Shown piece after piece: positions 53,156 through 61,905 of a stretch of DNA of 64,000 nucleotides. This DNA is from Phycisphaerales bacterium (lineage in GTDB: Bacteria; Planctomycetota; Phycisphaerae; UBA1845). The stretch covers positions 124,001-188,000 of the forward strand of contig JADZBE010000007.1 of NCBI GenBank assembly GCA_020852275.1, given 5' to 3'. The notes under the pieces are model-generated. The model searched no databases. It was given only the letters and a program-made list of their open reading frames with translations, and was not told where the DNA came from. Positions within the stretch are counted from its first letter, which is position 1. Every line of letters begins with the position of its first letter. A program made the position numbers and the translations under genes.

Positions 53156-53213
53156 TCTGGATTCCCGCCTGCGCGGGGATGACGGAGCTAGGTTTCCGCC
53201 TGCGCGGGAATAG
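53156..53213. repeat. REP-like palindromes
   Basis: Two copies of the CTGGATTCCCGCCTGCGCGG type in tandem, the second lacking the first few bases. They lie just downstream of the PIN-TRAM gene in the intergenic region 52974-53239. Confidence 0.85.
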
Positions 53214-53239
53214 CGAGCGCCGCCTTTCACGACACACTA

Positions 53240-54385
53240 CTACGTCCGCGTCAGCTTCGGTCTGCGGCGATCCGGCGCCGGTTCGTAGCCTTCGCAGCGA
53301 CCGAAGATCATGCGCCCGGCGGACGTTTGCAGCACGCTGGTGACGTTGATCTGGATGGTCTCGCCGATGTGGTCCTTGCCGCCCTCGGCGACCACCATCG
53401 TCCCGTCCTCCAGATACCCGACGCCCTGCCCGATTTCCTCGCCGGGCTTGATGACCTTCACGATCATCGTCTCGCCCGGCAGCACCACGGGGCGCAGCGC
53501 GTTGGCGAGGTCGTTGATGTTGATCACCGTCACGCCGCGAAGCTGCGCGATCTTGTTGAGGTTGTAGTCGTTGGTCACGACGTGCCCGCCCAGCTCCATG
53601 GCCAGATCGACGAGCATCTCGTCCACGCTCGTGCCTTCGGCGTTGTACTCGACGTCGACATGGCGGATGTCCACCCGGTCCGAAAGCTGCAGCTTGTTCA
53701 GCACGTCCAGCCCGCGCCGCCCGCGGTTGCGCTTGAGCTTGTCGCCGCTGTCGGCGATGGCCTGAATCTCCTGGAGGACGAACCGCGGCAGAATCAGCTC
53801 GCGGTCGATGATGGCCGTCTCCGCGATGTCCGCGATGCGCCCGTCGATGATCACCGACGTGTCCAGCACCAGCGGCACCGCGCCCTTCGTCTCCTTGGCG
53901 AACTCGACGTAAGGAATCACGAAGCGGATGTCGTCCTTGGTCTGAAGAATGAAGCTGACGGCCATGTAGCAGCAGATCACGCCGACGCCGACCTTGATCA
54001 CGCTGACCAGCGCCGTGCCAAGCAGCGCTCCGGCGAAGCTCGACTCGATGATCAGGTCGATGATAAGCGACAGACCGTACGCGACGATCAGCCCGACCAT
54101 CAGCCCGAAGAACAGCCCCGACATCGCCGTCAGCGACTTCTGCGGAATGAAAATGTCGAGCAGGATAAATCCCAGGCCCGCGGTTCCAAAGATGATCAGG
54201 ACGTAGTAGGGGTTCTTCAGAAACGTCGGGATGCCTTCGATCTCCCCGCCTTTTGCGGCGAACGTGAAGCCCACGGAGAAAAGGACGAGGAAGAAGATGA
54301 TCCGCAGCGCCAGCAGCATGATGGAGCTGGCGCTGTCCCGCGTTTCCCGCGGTCGAAGCGATGAACCGCCGATGGTTCGACTCAT
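53240..54385 (-). CDS. Membrane PIN-TRAM domain protein (YacL-like)
   Basis: About 381 residues. Four N-terminal helices (IMLLALRIIFFLVLFSVGFT, YYVLIIFGTAGLGFILLDIF and others) precede a PIN nuclease domain with acidic active-site residues (LVLDTSVIIDGR, LVDLAMELGGHVVTNDYNLN) and a C-terminal TRAM domain (GETMIVKVIKPGEEIGQGVG, GETIQINVTSVLQTSAGRMI). It matches the YacL/PilT-like membrane PIN-TRAM family found in many bacteria, with a suspected RNA-related role. GGGAG precedes ATG 54385. Confidence 0.9.
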   Translation of the reverse strand: MSRTIGGSSLRPRETRDSASSIMLLALRIIFFLVLFSVGFTFAAKGGEIEGIPTFLKNPYYVLIIFGTAGLGFILLDIFIPQKSLTAMSGLFFGLMVGLIVAYGLSLIIDLIIESSFAGALLGTALVSVIKVGVGVICCYMAVSFILQTKDDIRFVIPYVEFAKETKGAVPLVLDTSVIIDGRIADIAETAIIDRELILPRFVLQEIQAIADSGDKLKRNRGRRGLDVLNKLQLSDRVDIRHVDVEYNAEGTSVDEMLVDLAMELGGHVVTNDYNLNKIAQLRGVTVININDLANALRPVVLPGETMIVKVIKPGEEIGQGVGYLEDGTMVVAEGGKDHIGETIQINVTSVLQTSAGRMIFGRCEGYEPAPDRRRPKLTRT

Positions 54386-54527
54386 GTGACGACTCCCGAT
54401 GAGTAAGGATGAATGGATCTCGATGACGCCAAACCGCGCGTCTCCTCGATGACGGGCGGCCAAGCCCCTGGATGCCGGGCTTCGCCCCTGCTCACTGACG
54501 GGCATTGCAACCGGATGATATCGTAGA

Positions 54528-54555
54528 AGTATAGGCTTGCGGCGGGTTGGATCAA
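54528..54555 (-). promoter_or_regulatory. Putative sigma-70 promoter of the PIN-TRAM gene
   Basis: On the minus strand TTGATC (54550-54555) and TATACT (54528-54533) are separated by 16 bases, about 140 bases before the start codon. Confidence 0.5.
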
Positions 54556-54602
54556 ACACGCTGACCCGCGCGGCACCACGTCACCCCCTTGGGGCACCAC
54601 GC

Positions 54603-54671
54603 CGTCCCCGCGAAGGCGGGGGTCCAGAATCTCGCGCGACCCCTGGATTCCCGTCTTCGCGGGAATGACAG
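54603..54671. repeat. REP-like palindromes
   Basis: Two copies: CCCCGCGAAGGCGGGGGTCC and GGATTCCCGTCTTCGCGGGA, the second in reverse orientation, the same family as at 40559-40695. Confidence 0.85.
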
Positions 54672-54790
54672 CGCCTGCCGGCACCGCGGCGTCAGGCTTT
54701 ACCCGTTGGTTCTATACTGTTAACTTGCCCGCTACATCCCGTCGCCGTCGCGTGCGTTGAGTTTCGGGTCCAATTGCAAGGAGAGCTGCC

Positions 54791-55321
54791 ATGAGTCTGG
54801 CAATGCCCATCAATCTCAAAGCCTGGATCGACGAGCACCGCCACCTGCTCAAACCTCCGGTCGGCAACCAGTGCGTGTGGAAGGACCGCGACTTCATCGT
54901 GATGATTGTCGGAGGCCCGAACGCGCGCAAGGACTACCACATCAACCAGACCGAGGAGCTGTTCTACCAGGTCGAGGGCGACATCACGCTGCGCATCATC
55001 GACAACGGCACGCCGCGCGACGTGCCCATCCGGCAAGGCGACCTGTTCCTCCTCCCGCCCGGCGTCCCGCACTCGCCGCAGCGCCCTGCGGGAACGGTGG
55101 GCATGGTCGTCGAGCGCCAGCGCCCCGCGGGCATGAAGGACCACCTGCGCTTCTACTGCGAGAAGTGCAACGCCGTCGTCCACGAACCGGAATTCGACCT
55201 CAAGGACATCGTCAACCAGCTCAAGAAGATCATGGAAGAGTTCTGGGCCGAGTCGAACACGTCGCTGCGCACCTGCAAGAAATGCGGCAGCGTCATGCAA
55301 CCGCCCGCGCCGGCGAAGTAG
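54791..55321 (+). CDS. nbaC: 3-hydroxyanthranilate 3,4-dioxygenase
   Basis: 176 residues. A cupin with the iron ligands H50, E56 and H94 (DYHINQTEELFYQVEG, PPGVPHSPQRP), plus the rubredoxin-like C-terminal CxxC pairs (FYCEKCN, TCKKCG) found in bacterial HAAO. It opens 3-hydroxyanthranilate to 2-amino-3-carboxymuconate semialdehyde. AAGGAGAG precedes ATG 54791. The product is the substrate of the decarboxylase encoded at 56305, so the two form a pathway pair in tryptophan/kynurenine or nitrobenzoate-type catabolism. Confidence 0.93.
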   Translation: MSLAMPINLKAWIDEHRHLLKPPVGNQCVWKDRDFIVMIVGGPNARKDYHINQTEELFYQVEGDITLRIIDNGTPRDVPIRQGDLFLLPPGVPHSPQRPAGTVGMVVERQRPAGMKDHLRFYCEKCNAVVHEPEFDLKDIVNQLKKIMEEFWAESNTSLRTCKKCGSVMQPPAPAK

Positions 55322-55456
55322 GGCTAGCCCGTGCCGGCGAAGAAAGGCTGGTCTTCACGGGCGAAGTGAGGCTGCCCCGTGCCGGCGAGATAACGCAGCT
55401 TCGCGCATCTTTGCTGGTTAGAATCCTTTCAGCCGCAGCAGCCCGCGTCGGGTGGC

Positions 55457-55480
55457 ACGGGTCCGCAGCAGCGGACCCGT
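55457..55480. repeat. Dispersed perfect palindrome, copy 2
   Basis: The same 10-bp stem as 4271-4294 (ACGGGTCCGC, 4-nt loop, GCGGACCCGT), preceded here by GGGTGGC, so inverted relative to copy 1. Confidence 0.8.
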
Positions 55481-55583
55481 GGCGGATGTGAGAAAACGCA
55501 TCCTTCCAGCGCGAGGTGCCCGTCATGCAAATGAAGACCCTGCTTTGCGTCTGTGCGCCGATCGCAACAACCGCTGCCGTCGC

Positions 55584-56315
55584 ATGGCGCGCGGCGACCG
55601 GTCGAAGTCCCATGTACCATTGTGGGCGCTTGGCGTGGTCGTGGCGATCGTGCTTGCATGGCTGTACCTGCTGCCGCGGCGAGGCGCCCCGCGCAGGCGA
55701 CTCCGCGCGGCGGCGTTGGCGCTCTTGTCGGTGCTGTCGCTGGCGTCGCTGGTCACCGGGCTGGTCAGTTACGCGGCGTGGTCGGAGGTCAAGATACTCG
55801 GACACGGCTACTCGGGTCGTTGGCCCGTGCACGAGGATGCACAGGCGTTTGTCCAGATGCGCTGCGGGCAGTTGATCGTGGGGCGGCTGCGTCCGGGTCG
55901 CGCCGGGGCCCGGGAGGCGCGAACCTACGACTATGGGCCCTTCTCGAGCCGCAGTCCCACGAATCTCAGCGAGTATCGATCGTACATGCTGAGCGAGTTC
56001 TACGCGCGCGTCGGCAGCGTGGGCTTCCTGGGACCGGGGCCCCTCGTTCGTGCGGATGGTCTCAACATCCTGTGCGATTGCGTGGAGATGCCGTTCTGGT
56101 TTCCGACGCTGCTGTTCGCGGCCTATCCCGCGTGGGCATTCATCCTTCAACCGCTTCGCCGCCGCATTCGCCTCCGCCGCGCGAGGCTCGCCGGCTTGTG
56201 CCCCAACTGCCGGTACAATCTGACGGGATTGACCGTGCCGCGCTGCCCGGAGTGCGGCGGGGCGGTTGAATTGCCCGCCGTTGCACCGCAAACTGCACAC
56301 GCGCATGAAGATTGA
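55584..56315 (+). CDS. Membrane protein with C-terminal CxxC zinc ribbon
   Basis: About 243 residues. Two N-terminal helices ([40 protein letters not shown]) and one at about 175 ([20 protein letters not shown]) lead to an Arg-rich stretch and a zinc ribbon [21 protein letters not shown] know this architecture from many planctomycete membrane proteins of unknown function. The start is uncertain: ATG 55584 is the first that gives a sensible N-terminus. Its last 11 bases overlap the ACMSD start. Confidence 0.65.
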   Translation: MARGDRSKSHVPLWALGVVVAIVLAWLYLLPRRGAPRRRLRAAALALLSVLSLASLVTGLVSYAAWSEVKILGHGYSGRWPVHEDAQAFVQMRCGQLIVGRLRPGRAGAREARTYDYGPFSSRSPTNLSEYRSYMLSEFYARVGSVGFLGPGPLVRADGLNILCDCVEMPFWFPTLLFAAYPAWAFILQPLRRRIRLRRARLAGLCPNCRYNLTGLTVPRCPECGGAVELPAVAPQTAHAHED

Positions 56316-57540
56316 CCTGCACACACACATCCTGCCTGAGTCCTGGCCCGATCTGGAGCAGCGCTACGGCTACGGCGGGTTTGTTCGTTTGGAGCACGGC
56401 GATTCGCACGGCGTAGTTCGCCGCTCCGCGACGAGAGGTTCTCGGCAAGCTGTTCACGCGGGAGAAGAGGACGTTCGTCACGAAGTGACGAACTATCCGA
56501 CTCGTCACGGAGAGATAGACGACCCGCCTCGTCACGGAGTGACGAACGACCCGTGCTGCACGGCGCGGATGATGATCGGCGACAAACTTTTCCGCGTCAT
56601 CGAGGACAACGGCTGGTCGCCCGCGCGGCGGATCGACGACTGTGACCGCGCCGGCGTCGCCGTGCAGGTCCTCTCCACCGTGCCCGTGATGTTCTCGTAC
56701 TGGGCGAAACCCGCCGACGCGCTGGACCTGTCGCGCATGCTCAACGACCACGTCGCCGGCGTCGTGGCGGCGCATCCCGCTCGATTCGCGGGGCTGGGCA
56801 CCATCCCGCTGCAGGACCCGCAGCTCGCCTGCCGCGAGCTGGAGCGCTGTGTCACCCCGGTGGCACGCGGCGGGCTGGGCCTGGGCGGCGTGCAGATCGG
56901 CACCAACGTGTCCCCCAACGAATTCACGGGGCGCAAGGAGACCTGGAACTTGCACGCGCCCGAGCTGTTCGCGGTGTTTGAAACGGCGGCGCGGCTCGGC
57001 GCGGCCGTGTTCGTGCATCCCTGGGACATGCTGGGGCGCGAGCGGATGAGCAAGTACTGGACGCCGTGGCTCGTCGGCATGCCTGCGGAGACGTGCCTGG
57101 CCATTTGCTCGGTCATCTTCGGCGGCGTTCTGGAGCGCTTGCCGAGTCTGCGCATTGCGTTCGCCCACGCGGGCGGCTCCTTCCCCGGAACGATCGGCCG
57201 CATCGACCACGGTTTCCACGCCCGCCCGGACCTGTGTGCCGTTGACAACCCGGTCGCCCCCCGCGAGTACCTGGCGAGGCCCGACGGTTGCGGCGGCGTG
57301 ACTCCGGCGCGCTTCTATGTTGACTCACTGACGCACGATGCGGACATGCTTCGGCAACTGATCCGGCTCTTCGGCGCGCAGCGGATCGCGCTCGGGTCGG
57401 ACTATCCGTTCCCGTTGGGCGAAGACGTGCCCGGCGCGATGATTGAGTCCATGTCCGACCTCGACGCGGTCACGAAAGAGCGGCTCCTCTCCGGCACGGC
57501 GATCGAGTTCCTGAATCTTCCTGCAAGGCGATTTCTCTGA
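56305..57540 (+). CDS. nbaD: 2-amino-3-carboxymuconate-6-semialdehyde decarboxylase (ACMSD)
   Basis: 411 residues against about 335 usual. It is an amidohydrolase-fold decarboxylase: zinc ligands H7 and H9 (DLHTH), [40 protein letters not shown] and [10 protein letters not shown] are conserved, as is [15 protein letters not shown]. It converts the dioxygenase product to aminomuconate semialdehyde. Residues about 34-84 are an extra segment whose DNA (56461-56560) is full of CGTCAC...GTGACG palindromes. The start ATG 56305 overlaps the previous gene by 11 bases. Confidence 0.93.
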   Translation: MKIDLHTHILPESWPDLEQRYGYGGFVRLEHGDSHGVVRRSATRGSRQAVHAGEEDVRHEVTNYPTRHGEIDDPPRHGVTNDPCCTARMMIGDKLFRVIEDNGWSPARRIDDCDRAGVAVQVLSTVPVMFSYWAKPADALDLSRMLNDHVAGVVAAHPARFAGLGTIPLQDPQLACRELERCVTPVARGGLGLGGVQIGTNVSPNEFTGRKETWNLHAPELFAVFETAARLGAAVFVHPWDMLGRERMSKYWTPWLVGMPAETCLAICSVIFGGVLERLPSLRIAFAHAGGSFPGTIGRIDHGFHARPDLCAVDNPVAPREYLARPDGCGGVTPARFYVDSLTHDADMLRQLIRLFGAQRIALGSDYPFPLGEDVPGAMIESMSDLDAVTKERLLSGTAIEFLNLPARRFL

Positions 57541-57878
57541 TGGACCCGCTGTGGCACACGCGACTCGGATGGCCGCCTATCCTCGCCCCGCTCGGCTGCT
57601 TTGCAATCTTCCTTCTCGCATCGGCCACGGGAGACGTCGACGTCGCCGGAGTTCTCGTGCTCGCAGTTCTTGGCGGCTTGGGCGTGGCGTTCATCGTGTT
57701 CTTTCTGCGTAATGTCATCCGCGACGGCCGCCGAGAGTGGCGCGAAAGCAAACGGTGGAAGCACGCGCAATGCGAGTCCTGCGGCTACCTGCTCTACGGT
57801 CTCCCGCAGCAGCGCTGCCCCGAGTGCGGCACGCCCTTCAGCAAGCGCATCACCAGCGACCGCCCACCGGACCCGTGA
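57540..57878 (+). CDS. Small membrane protein with C-terminal zinc ribbon
   Basis: 112 residues. Two helices (ILAPLGCFAIFLLASATG, VLVLAVLGGLGVAFIVFFL) and the zinc ribbon CESCGYLLYGLPQQRCPECG near the C-terminus. The ATG overlaps the TGA of ACMSD (TGATG), so it is translationally coupled. A paralogue-like protein lies on the other side of ACMSD (55584). Confidence 0.75.
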   Translation: MDPLWHTRLGWPPILAPLGCFAIFLLASATGDVDVAGVLVLAVLGGLGVAFIVFFLRNVIRDGRREWRESKRWKHAQCESCGYLLYGLPQQRCPECGTPFSKRITSDRPPDP

Positions 57879-58052
57879 TGCGGGTCGACTTAGGACCCAC
57901 CACGCAAGTGGCGGGCCGGTCAGCCGGTGGCCATGCGCCAGGCCCCGAGGCGCCTCGCGGGGCAGGAAAGCGGAAGCATGGGTCTACAGGCTGTGCCGAA
58001 AAAGTGCTTCGAGCGAAGGCAATGCCCGGCAGCGGGACGCAAGGAGCATGCC

Positions 58053-59048
58053 TCAGCGCACCCGGCCCCCATGCTCCGAGGGGTCAATGTACCACAGGAA
58101 GTGCTGCACTTCGCGGTGAAACAGCTCGACGCGGCGGCTGCGGTCGCCCCCGGGATGATAGACGTTCAGCACGTCCTGCCAGTAGCTTCTTCCGTTGGGC
58201 AGGGGCTCCGCGTGACCGTCGAGCAGGACGGCGGGGCGCTTGGCGAGGAGCGCGTGGCTGCCCTTGTTGTCGTAGTACTGCTCGCCGCGCGGGTTCTCCA
58301 TGATCTCAACAGAGTGACCGATGGATTCGCGCGCGTCGCGGTGTCCGTGACCGGGATCGTAGTAATCGACGTTGTCGATTAGCGCGACGATCTCCGCCGG
58401 GCGGCCCACTCGATCCAGGACGCGCCATTGTTCGCCTCCGAACCGGTCGTACCATTCCTCGAGCGCATCCGCATAAACAGTGGGGGGCTCCGGCTCAACG
58501 TGGTCGATGTTGTTGAACAACCAGTGGTTCGGCGCATGGTGAATAATGCCGGAGTGCGTCCAGCGGTCCGTGGGCCAGTGGTCCTCCCACTCGACCTCCG
58601 GGCATCGCCAGGCGCCGTCCGGCACGGGAAACACGTCGGGATTCGGCTGCGGGAACGGTTGCCCGGTGTACTCCGCGAGGAAACGGTTGATCAGGCGCAC
58701 GTCGCTTTCTCCGCCGCCGAAATGCCAGTAGTGCTTCGGCGGCAGCGCGCCTCCGTGCTCCATCGCGTACTGGTGCACGGTCGTCCCCTGGCTGCGGATG
58801 TTGGAGAGGCAGACGGTCAGCCGGGCCTGCGCGCGAGCCTTCTGCAGAGAAGGCAGCAGCACACTAATGAGCAGCGCGATGATCGCAATCACCACAAGCA
58901 GCTCAATCAGAGTGAAACCACTGCTCCCTCGCGCCAGGCTCGCGGGGAGTCGGGCCGCGCCCAGGCGATGGGGCGCCGCATGAGGGGGACGTAACGCCGG
59001 AATCGTGCAACGTCGTGCCGGAATCGCGCATCGTCGTGCCGGATTCAT
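58053..59048 (-). CDS. Prepilin-like DUF1559 family protein
   Basis: 331 residues. After about 38 residues there is a type IV prepilin-like signal [20 protein letters not shown] followed by [20 protein letters not shown], typical of planctomycete DUF1559 pseudopilins. The rest is a beta-rich domain with conserved Trp and His ([20 protein letters not shown]). A C-terminal [17 protein letters not shown] recalls the H-x9-DG motif of the family. It may be cell-surface or matrix-exposed. The start ATG 59048 gives a leader containing a 21-nt tandem repeat ([14 protein letters not shown]); ATG 59087 is an alternative. Confidence 0.85.
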   Translation of the reverse strand: MNPARRCAIPARRCTIPALRPPHAAPHRLGAARLPASLARGSSGFTLIELLVVIAIIALLISVLLPSLQKARAQARLTVCLSNIRSQGTTVHQYAMEHGGALPPKHYWHFGGGESDVRLINRFLAEYTGQPFPQPNPDVFPVPDGAWRCPEVEWEDHWPTDRWTHSGIIHHAPNHWLFNNIDHVEPEPPTVYADALEEWYDRFGGEQWRVLDRVGRPAEIVALIDNVDYYDPGHGHRDARESIGHSVEIMENPRGEQYYDNKGSHALLAKRPAVLLDGHAEPLPNGRSYWQDVLNVYHPGGDRSRRVELFHREVQHFLWYIDPSEHGGRVR

Positions 59049-59487
59049 GACCCGCCTCCAGGCAGGCGCACCGTGGAGCCTCATCGTGCCAACATCAGTT
59101 TCCCAGAAATGAAGCCCGCAGGCAAGCTGCGCCGCGGAAGGGTGCTTCAGCGCGGGCCACAGCCGCTTTGCGGAGAGGCACGCGGAGTGACCCCATGTCG
59201 GCGTGCGGCAGGGTTTCGCCGTGGCGGAAGTGCGCCGCGGGCGTGCCCTGCCGCCGCGACGAACCTCCACGGATTCCGCGGATCGAAGCGCGGCATGGGT
59301 TATCGCAAGGAAAGCACGGTTATCAGCCTGTGGTGGAACTCGAAACCGGACCGTTCTTCATCCCCCGCAGCGCCGGGGGGCGTCCCCCCCGCCCCGGAAA
59401 ACCGCTGAATTCGTGCCTCCCCGCGAGCGACCGCCTGGATTCCCGCCATTGCGGGAATGACGAAGCGCCGCCTGCCACCATGGACTG
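59049..59487. other. 439-bp intergenic region
   Basis: No gene is evident between the prepilin and DCC genes. It holds an inverted GC tract (about 59373-59397, GGGGGGCGTCCCCCC) and one REP-like palindrome at 59433-59463. Confidence 0.5.
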
Positions 59488-59928
59488 TCATGGCCCGCAT
59501 CCCGCGTCGAGGAACCGATCCCGCCACTTCGGCGTGGGGACCATGCAGGCTTCTTTCTTTCCGAACCAGCGATATCGGCGTCGCGCGATGCCGTCGTAGA
59601 CCCCATCGCGGAATCGGCGGGGCAGAAGGAGCAGTGCGCCCGCGAGGGGCCAGGGAAACCGCAGCTTCGACGCAATGCGGAGGACCGCGTCGGATCGACA
59701 ATAGGCCCTACCACGCTCGATGAGCACCACGCCCTCGAACCGGTCGAGCGGCGCCGCCGCAAGCTTCAGCATCTGCCGCGCCGCCTCGGACTGCAGTGGG
59801 GCAAATCGAAAACGCCGTTTCGCATCGCGCCTGATAATGAACTGCACGCTTCGGCTGCACAGGTTGCACACGCCGTCGAACAGGACGACGCAGGCGTGAT
59901 CTGATGCGGTTGAGTCTGCTTGCGCCAT
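59488..59928 (-). CDS. DCC-family thiol-disulfide oxidoreductase-like protein
   Basis: 146 residues. It carries the DUF393 (DCC) signature LFDGVCNLCSRSVQFIIRRD at the N-terminus, then FRFAPLQSEAARQML and YRWFGKKEACMVPTPKWRDRF. The CxxC within DGVCNLC is the presumed redox site. The physiological role of the family is poorly known. It has no clear operon partner. Confidence 0.9.
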   Translation of the reverse strand: MAQADSTASDHACVVLFDGVCNLCSRSVQFIIRRDAKRRFRFAPLQSEAARQMLKLAAAPLDRFEGVVLIERGRAYCRSDAVLRIASKLRFPWPLAGALLLLPRRFRDGVYDGIARRRYRWFGKKEACMVPTPKWRDRFLDAGCGP

Positions 59929-60042
59929 GGGGAAATACTTGGACCTGTATGGCGGCGCCGGCTCCTTGTCCGTGCGAAGCGTCCCGCGGGATCGCGCTGC
60001 GCGACGCCGGAGTGAAGAGTCAGGCGCTCGTACACCCGAGAG

Positions 60043-61287
60043 TCAGACGCCCGTGCACCTCGCGCAATTCCCTGCACGAGGGTGTGTTGGCGGTAGGCGT
60101 CGCATAGGCCGGGCAGCGCTGCGCAGGCAGATGCAGCCCAAGGAAAGCGCCAGCAGCGCCTCCGCGCCGAACGCGCCGCATAAGCCCGTGGGCCAACCGG
60201 CGAGAGGGTTGCCGCCTCCGACTTCGGTTTCGTTGAGGACCGGGGCGTCCGGCTTGCCGCCGGCTGGAGCATGGGTTTCCATCAGCTTGTTGAGCGAGCG
60301 CTCGAGGATCTTCCCGTCGGCGTCCGTGCGCGATTGCTCGAAGAGGTCGGCCAGCCCCGCGAACGGACGGCCCATCACGCCGGCCACGCCCGTTCCCGCC
60401 GGGGCGCTCTCGACGACGAGCGTAAACTGAGCCTCCAGACCAAACGTCTCGCCGGGCATGAGGCTATAGGCGTATTCAACCGGTTGAGGTCCGATAAGCA
60501 CAACGACGAACGTGTCGATGCCGAGCCGGTCGGCCTGTTCGACCAGGGTCGCCGCTTCAGGCGCGTCGGAACCGCGGAGCGCTTCGAGGTCGAGAATGGT
60601 GGTGGGCAGATCGTCGCCGCGAACGCCGGCGCTTTCAGAAGCCGCCTCGAAGACCGCGCCGCTCGCATCGCCCTCGAAGCGCCGATGCACGCGCAGCACG
60701 GGCGCGTCCGGCAGGCGAGCGTCGTGAACCTCGCCGGTGAACTCCGCTGCCGCACCGGTGAGGCCGCCCTGGCCGGTGGTGACCCAGAAGACCAGCGCGC
60801 CGCTGAGGAAGACTTGACTGACGACTTGGCGAGGTGATCCGGCGGCGCTGCCAAGCACATCGGCGAGCGTGAAGCGAAGGTCGCGGTTCTCCCCGGCGAA
60901 GGCCTCGATCTGATAGGCGATGCGCGCATCATTGGAGAAAGCGCCGCATTCGAGCGCGAATTCGCCGGGGTTCTGCCCCGTGGAAGAGCGCGGGTCGCCG
61001 AGGATCACGATCGAACGCCCGGCGGCGAGCGGGTTGCCGGCGATGTCAGTCGTTTGCAGTAAAGCCGTGGCGTCGATGATCGGCGGCTCAACCGTGCGCG
61101 CGTAGGCGTCATCGTCGCGGGTGAACGAATCTTCCGGAGCATCGGCCAGCCCGCGCGCGATGGCGTGAACGCGCCCGCTGAACGCGCGAATTTCGGCGTG
61201 GAGCGGCGCGGTGTGCACGATCGCCGCGACGCCCGCAAACGCCGCGACGAGCGCGACGCGCGAGGATGCCAGCGATCGGCTCTGCAT
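60043..61287 (-). CDS. Secreted protein with C-terminal membrane-anchor-like tail
   Basis: 414 residues. Signal peptide MQSRSLASSRVALVAAFAGV ends at HAE (about residue 33). The middle is a beta-rich domain (GNPLAAGRSIVILGDPRSST, DLRFTLADVLGSAAGSPRQV, FWVTTGQGGLTGAAAEFTGE) of no recognised family. The C-terminus has LCGAFGAEALLALSLGCICL followed by Arg residues, resembling a CTERM sorting signal (hydrophobic helix plus basic end), then a short tail. It may be anchored in the envelope. The start ATG 61287 is chosen as the beginning of the signal peptide. Confidence 0.7.
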   Translation of the reverse strand: MQSRSLASSRVALVAAFAGVAAIVHTAPLHAEIRAFSGRVHAIARGLADAPEDSFTRDDDAYARTVEPPIIDATALLQTTDIAGNPLAAGRSIVILGDPRSSTGQNPGEFALECGAFSNDARIAYQIEAFAGENRDLRFTLADVLGSAAGSPRQVVSQVFLSGALVFWVTTGQGGLTGAAAEFTGEVHDARLPDAPVLRVHRRFEGDASGAVFEAASESAGVRGDDLPTTILDLEALRGSDAPEAATLVEQADRLGIDTFVVVLIGPQPVEYAYSLMPGETFGLEAQFTLVVESAPAGTGVAGVMGRPFAGLADLFEQSRTDADGKILERSLNKLMETHAPAGGKPDAPVLNETEVGGGNPLAGWPTGLCGAFGAEALLALSLGCICLRSAARPMRRLPPTHPRAGNCARCTGV

Positions 61288-61570
61288 CCGGTCGCAGCGA
61301 CCTGGCGCATCGCCGCGTCGCTTCTTCAAATGGACGGTTCGAATCCTTGGGTCAACGCGCATACCGATTCCCCAGGGGAGGGTCTCGACGCGGATTGGAG
61401 GAACCGGCCGATCGGGACGCAGCCCGAGGGAGAACGCCGGAACGCCGCGTGCGGACCCCGGCCATTGTACCGGTCCCCGCGCGTCCGGTCCAGAAGGTGG
61501 GAAAAGCTGAAACGTCGAAACGCTGAAACGTCGAAGTCGGAACGACTCACGCGAGTGAAGGGCGACGCTC

Positions 61571-61640
61571 GTCATTCCCGCGCAGGCGGGAATCCAGCGG
61601 GTTTGCTTACGCCCTGGACCCCCGCCTGCGCGGGGGTGAC
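61571..61640. repeat. REP-like palindromes
   Basis: Two oppositely oriented copies: GTCATTCCCGCGCAGGCGGG then GGACCCCCGCCTGCGCGGGG, of the same family as at 40559-40695. A different palindrome (ACCGGCTGGAAAGCCGGT) follows at about 61839-61857. Confidence 0.85.
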
Positions 61641-61734
61641 GGGTCCCGCGTCTGGCATCAAACTCAATCGCAGACTGCCAAGCGAGGTTGGAGAAACCCG
61701 CGGACCAGAATCGTCCGCAGCCGCGGCATGAAAC

Positions 61735-61769
61735 AGACCCCTCGGGATCGTTTTGATCCCGAGGGGTCT
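61735..61769 (-). terminator. Strong intrinsic terminator
   Basis: A perfect 15-bp stem (AGACCCCTCGGGATC / GATCCCGAGGGGTCT) surrounds a 5-nt loop. On the plus strand TTTG follows; on the minus strand GTTTC follows. It lies 137 bp after the minus-strand protease gene, so it probably terminates that transcript; it could work in both directions. Confidence 0.8.
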
Positions 61770-61905
61770 TTGCTCATCCCAGAACATCTGAGGTCGCCGA
61801 GGCACCGGCATGGGTCAAGAACCTGTGCCCAATCCACCGGCTGGAAAGCCGGTGCCCCACTGAGGTGCCCCGCAGATGCTCAACTGCTTCGGCGATCCGA
61901 GCTTA

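Larger units (their letters stand above)
54386..54790. other. 405-bp intergenic region with promoter and REP palindromes
   Basis: It separates the divergent PIN-TRAM and 3-hydroxyanthranilate dioxygenase genes. It contains a promoter for the former (54528-54555) and REP-like repeats at 54603-54671. No gene is apparent. Confidence 0.6.

Noticed and set aside
53327..54364. 345-residue plus-strand frame
   Set aside because: It is antisense to the PIN-TRAM gene, which has a clear domain structure and promoter.
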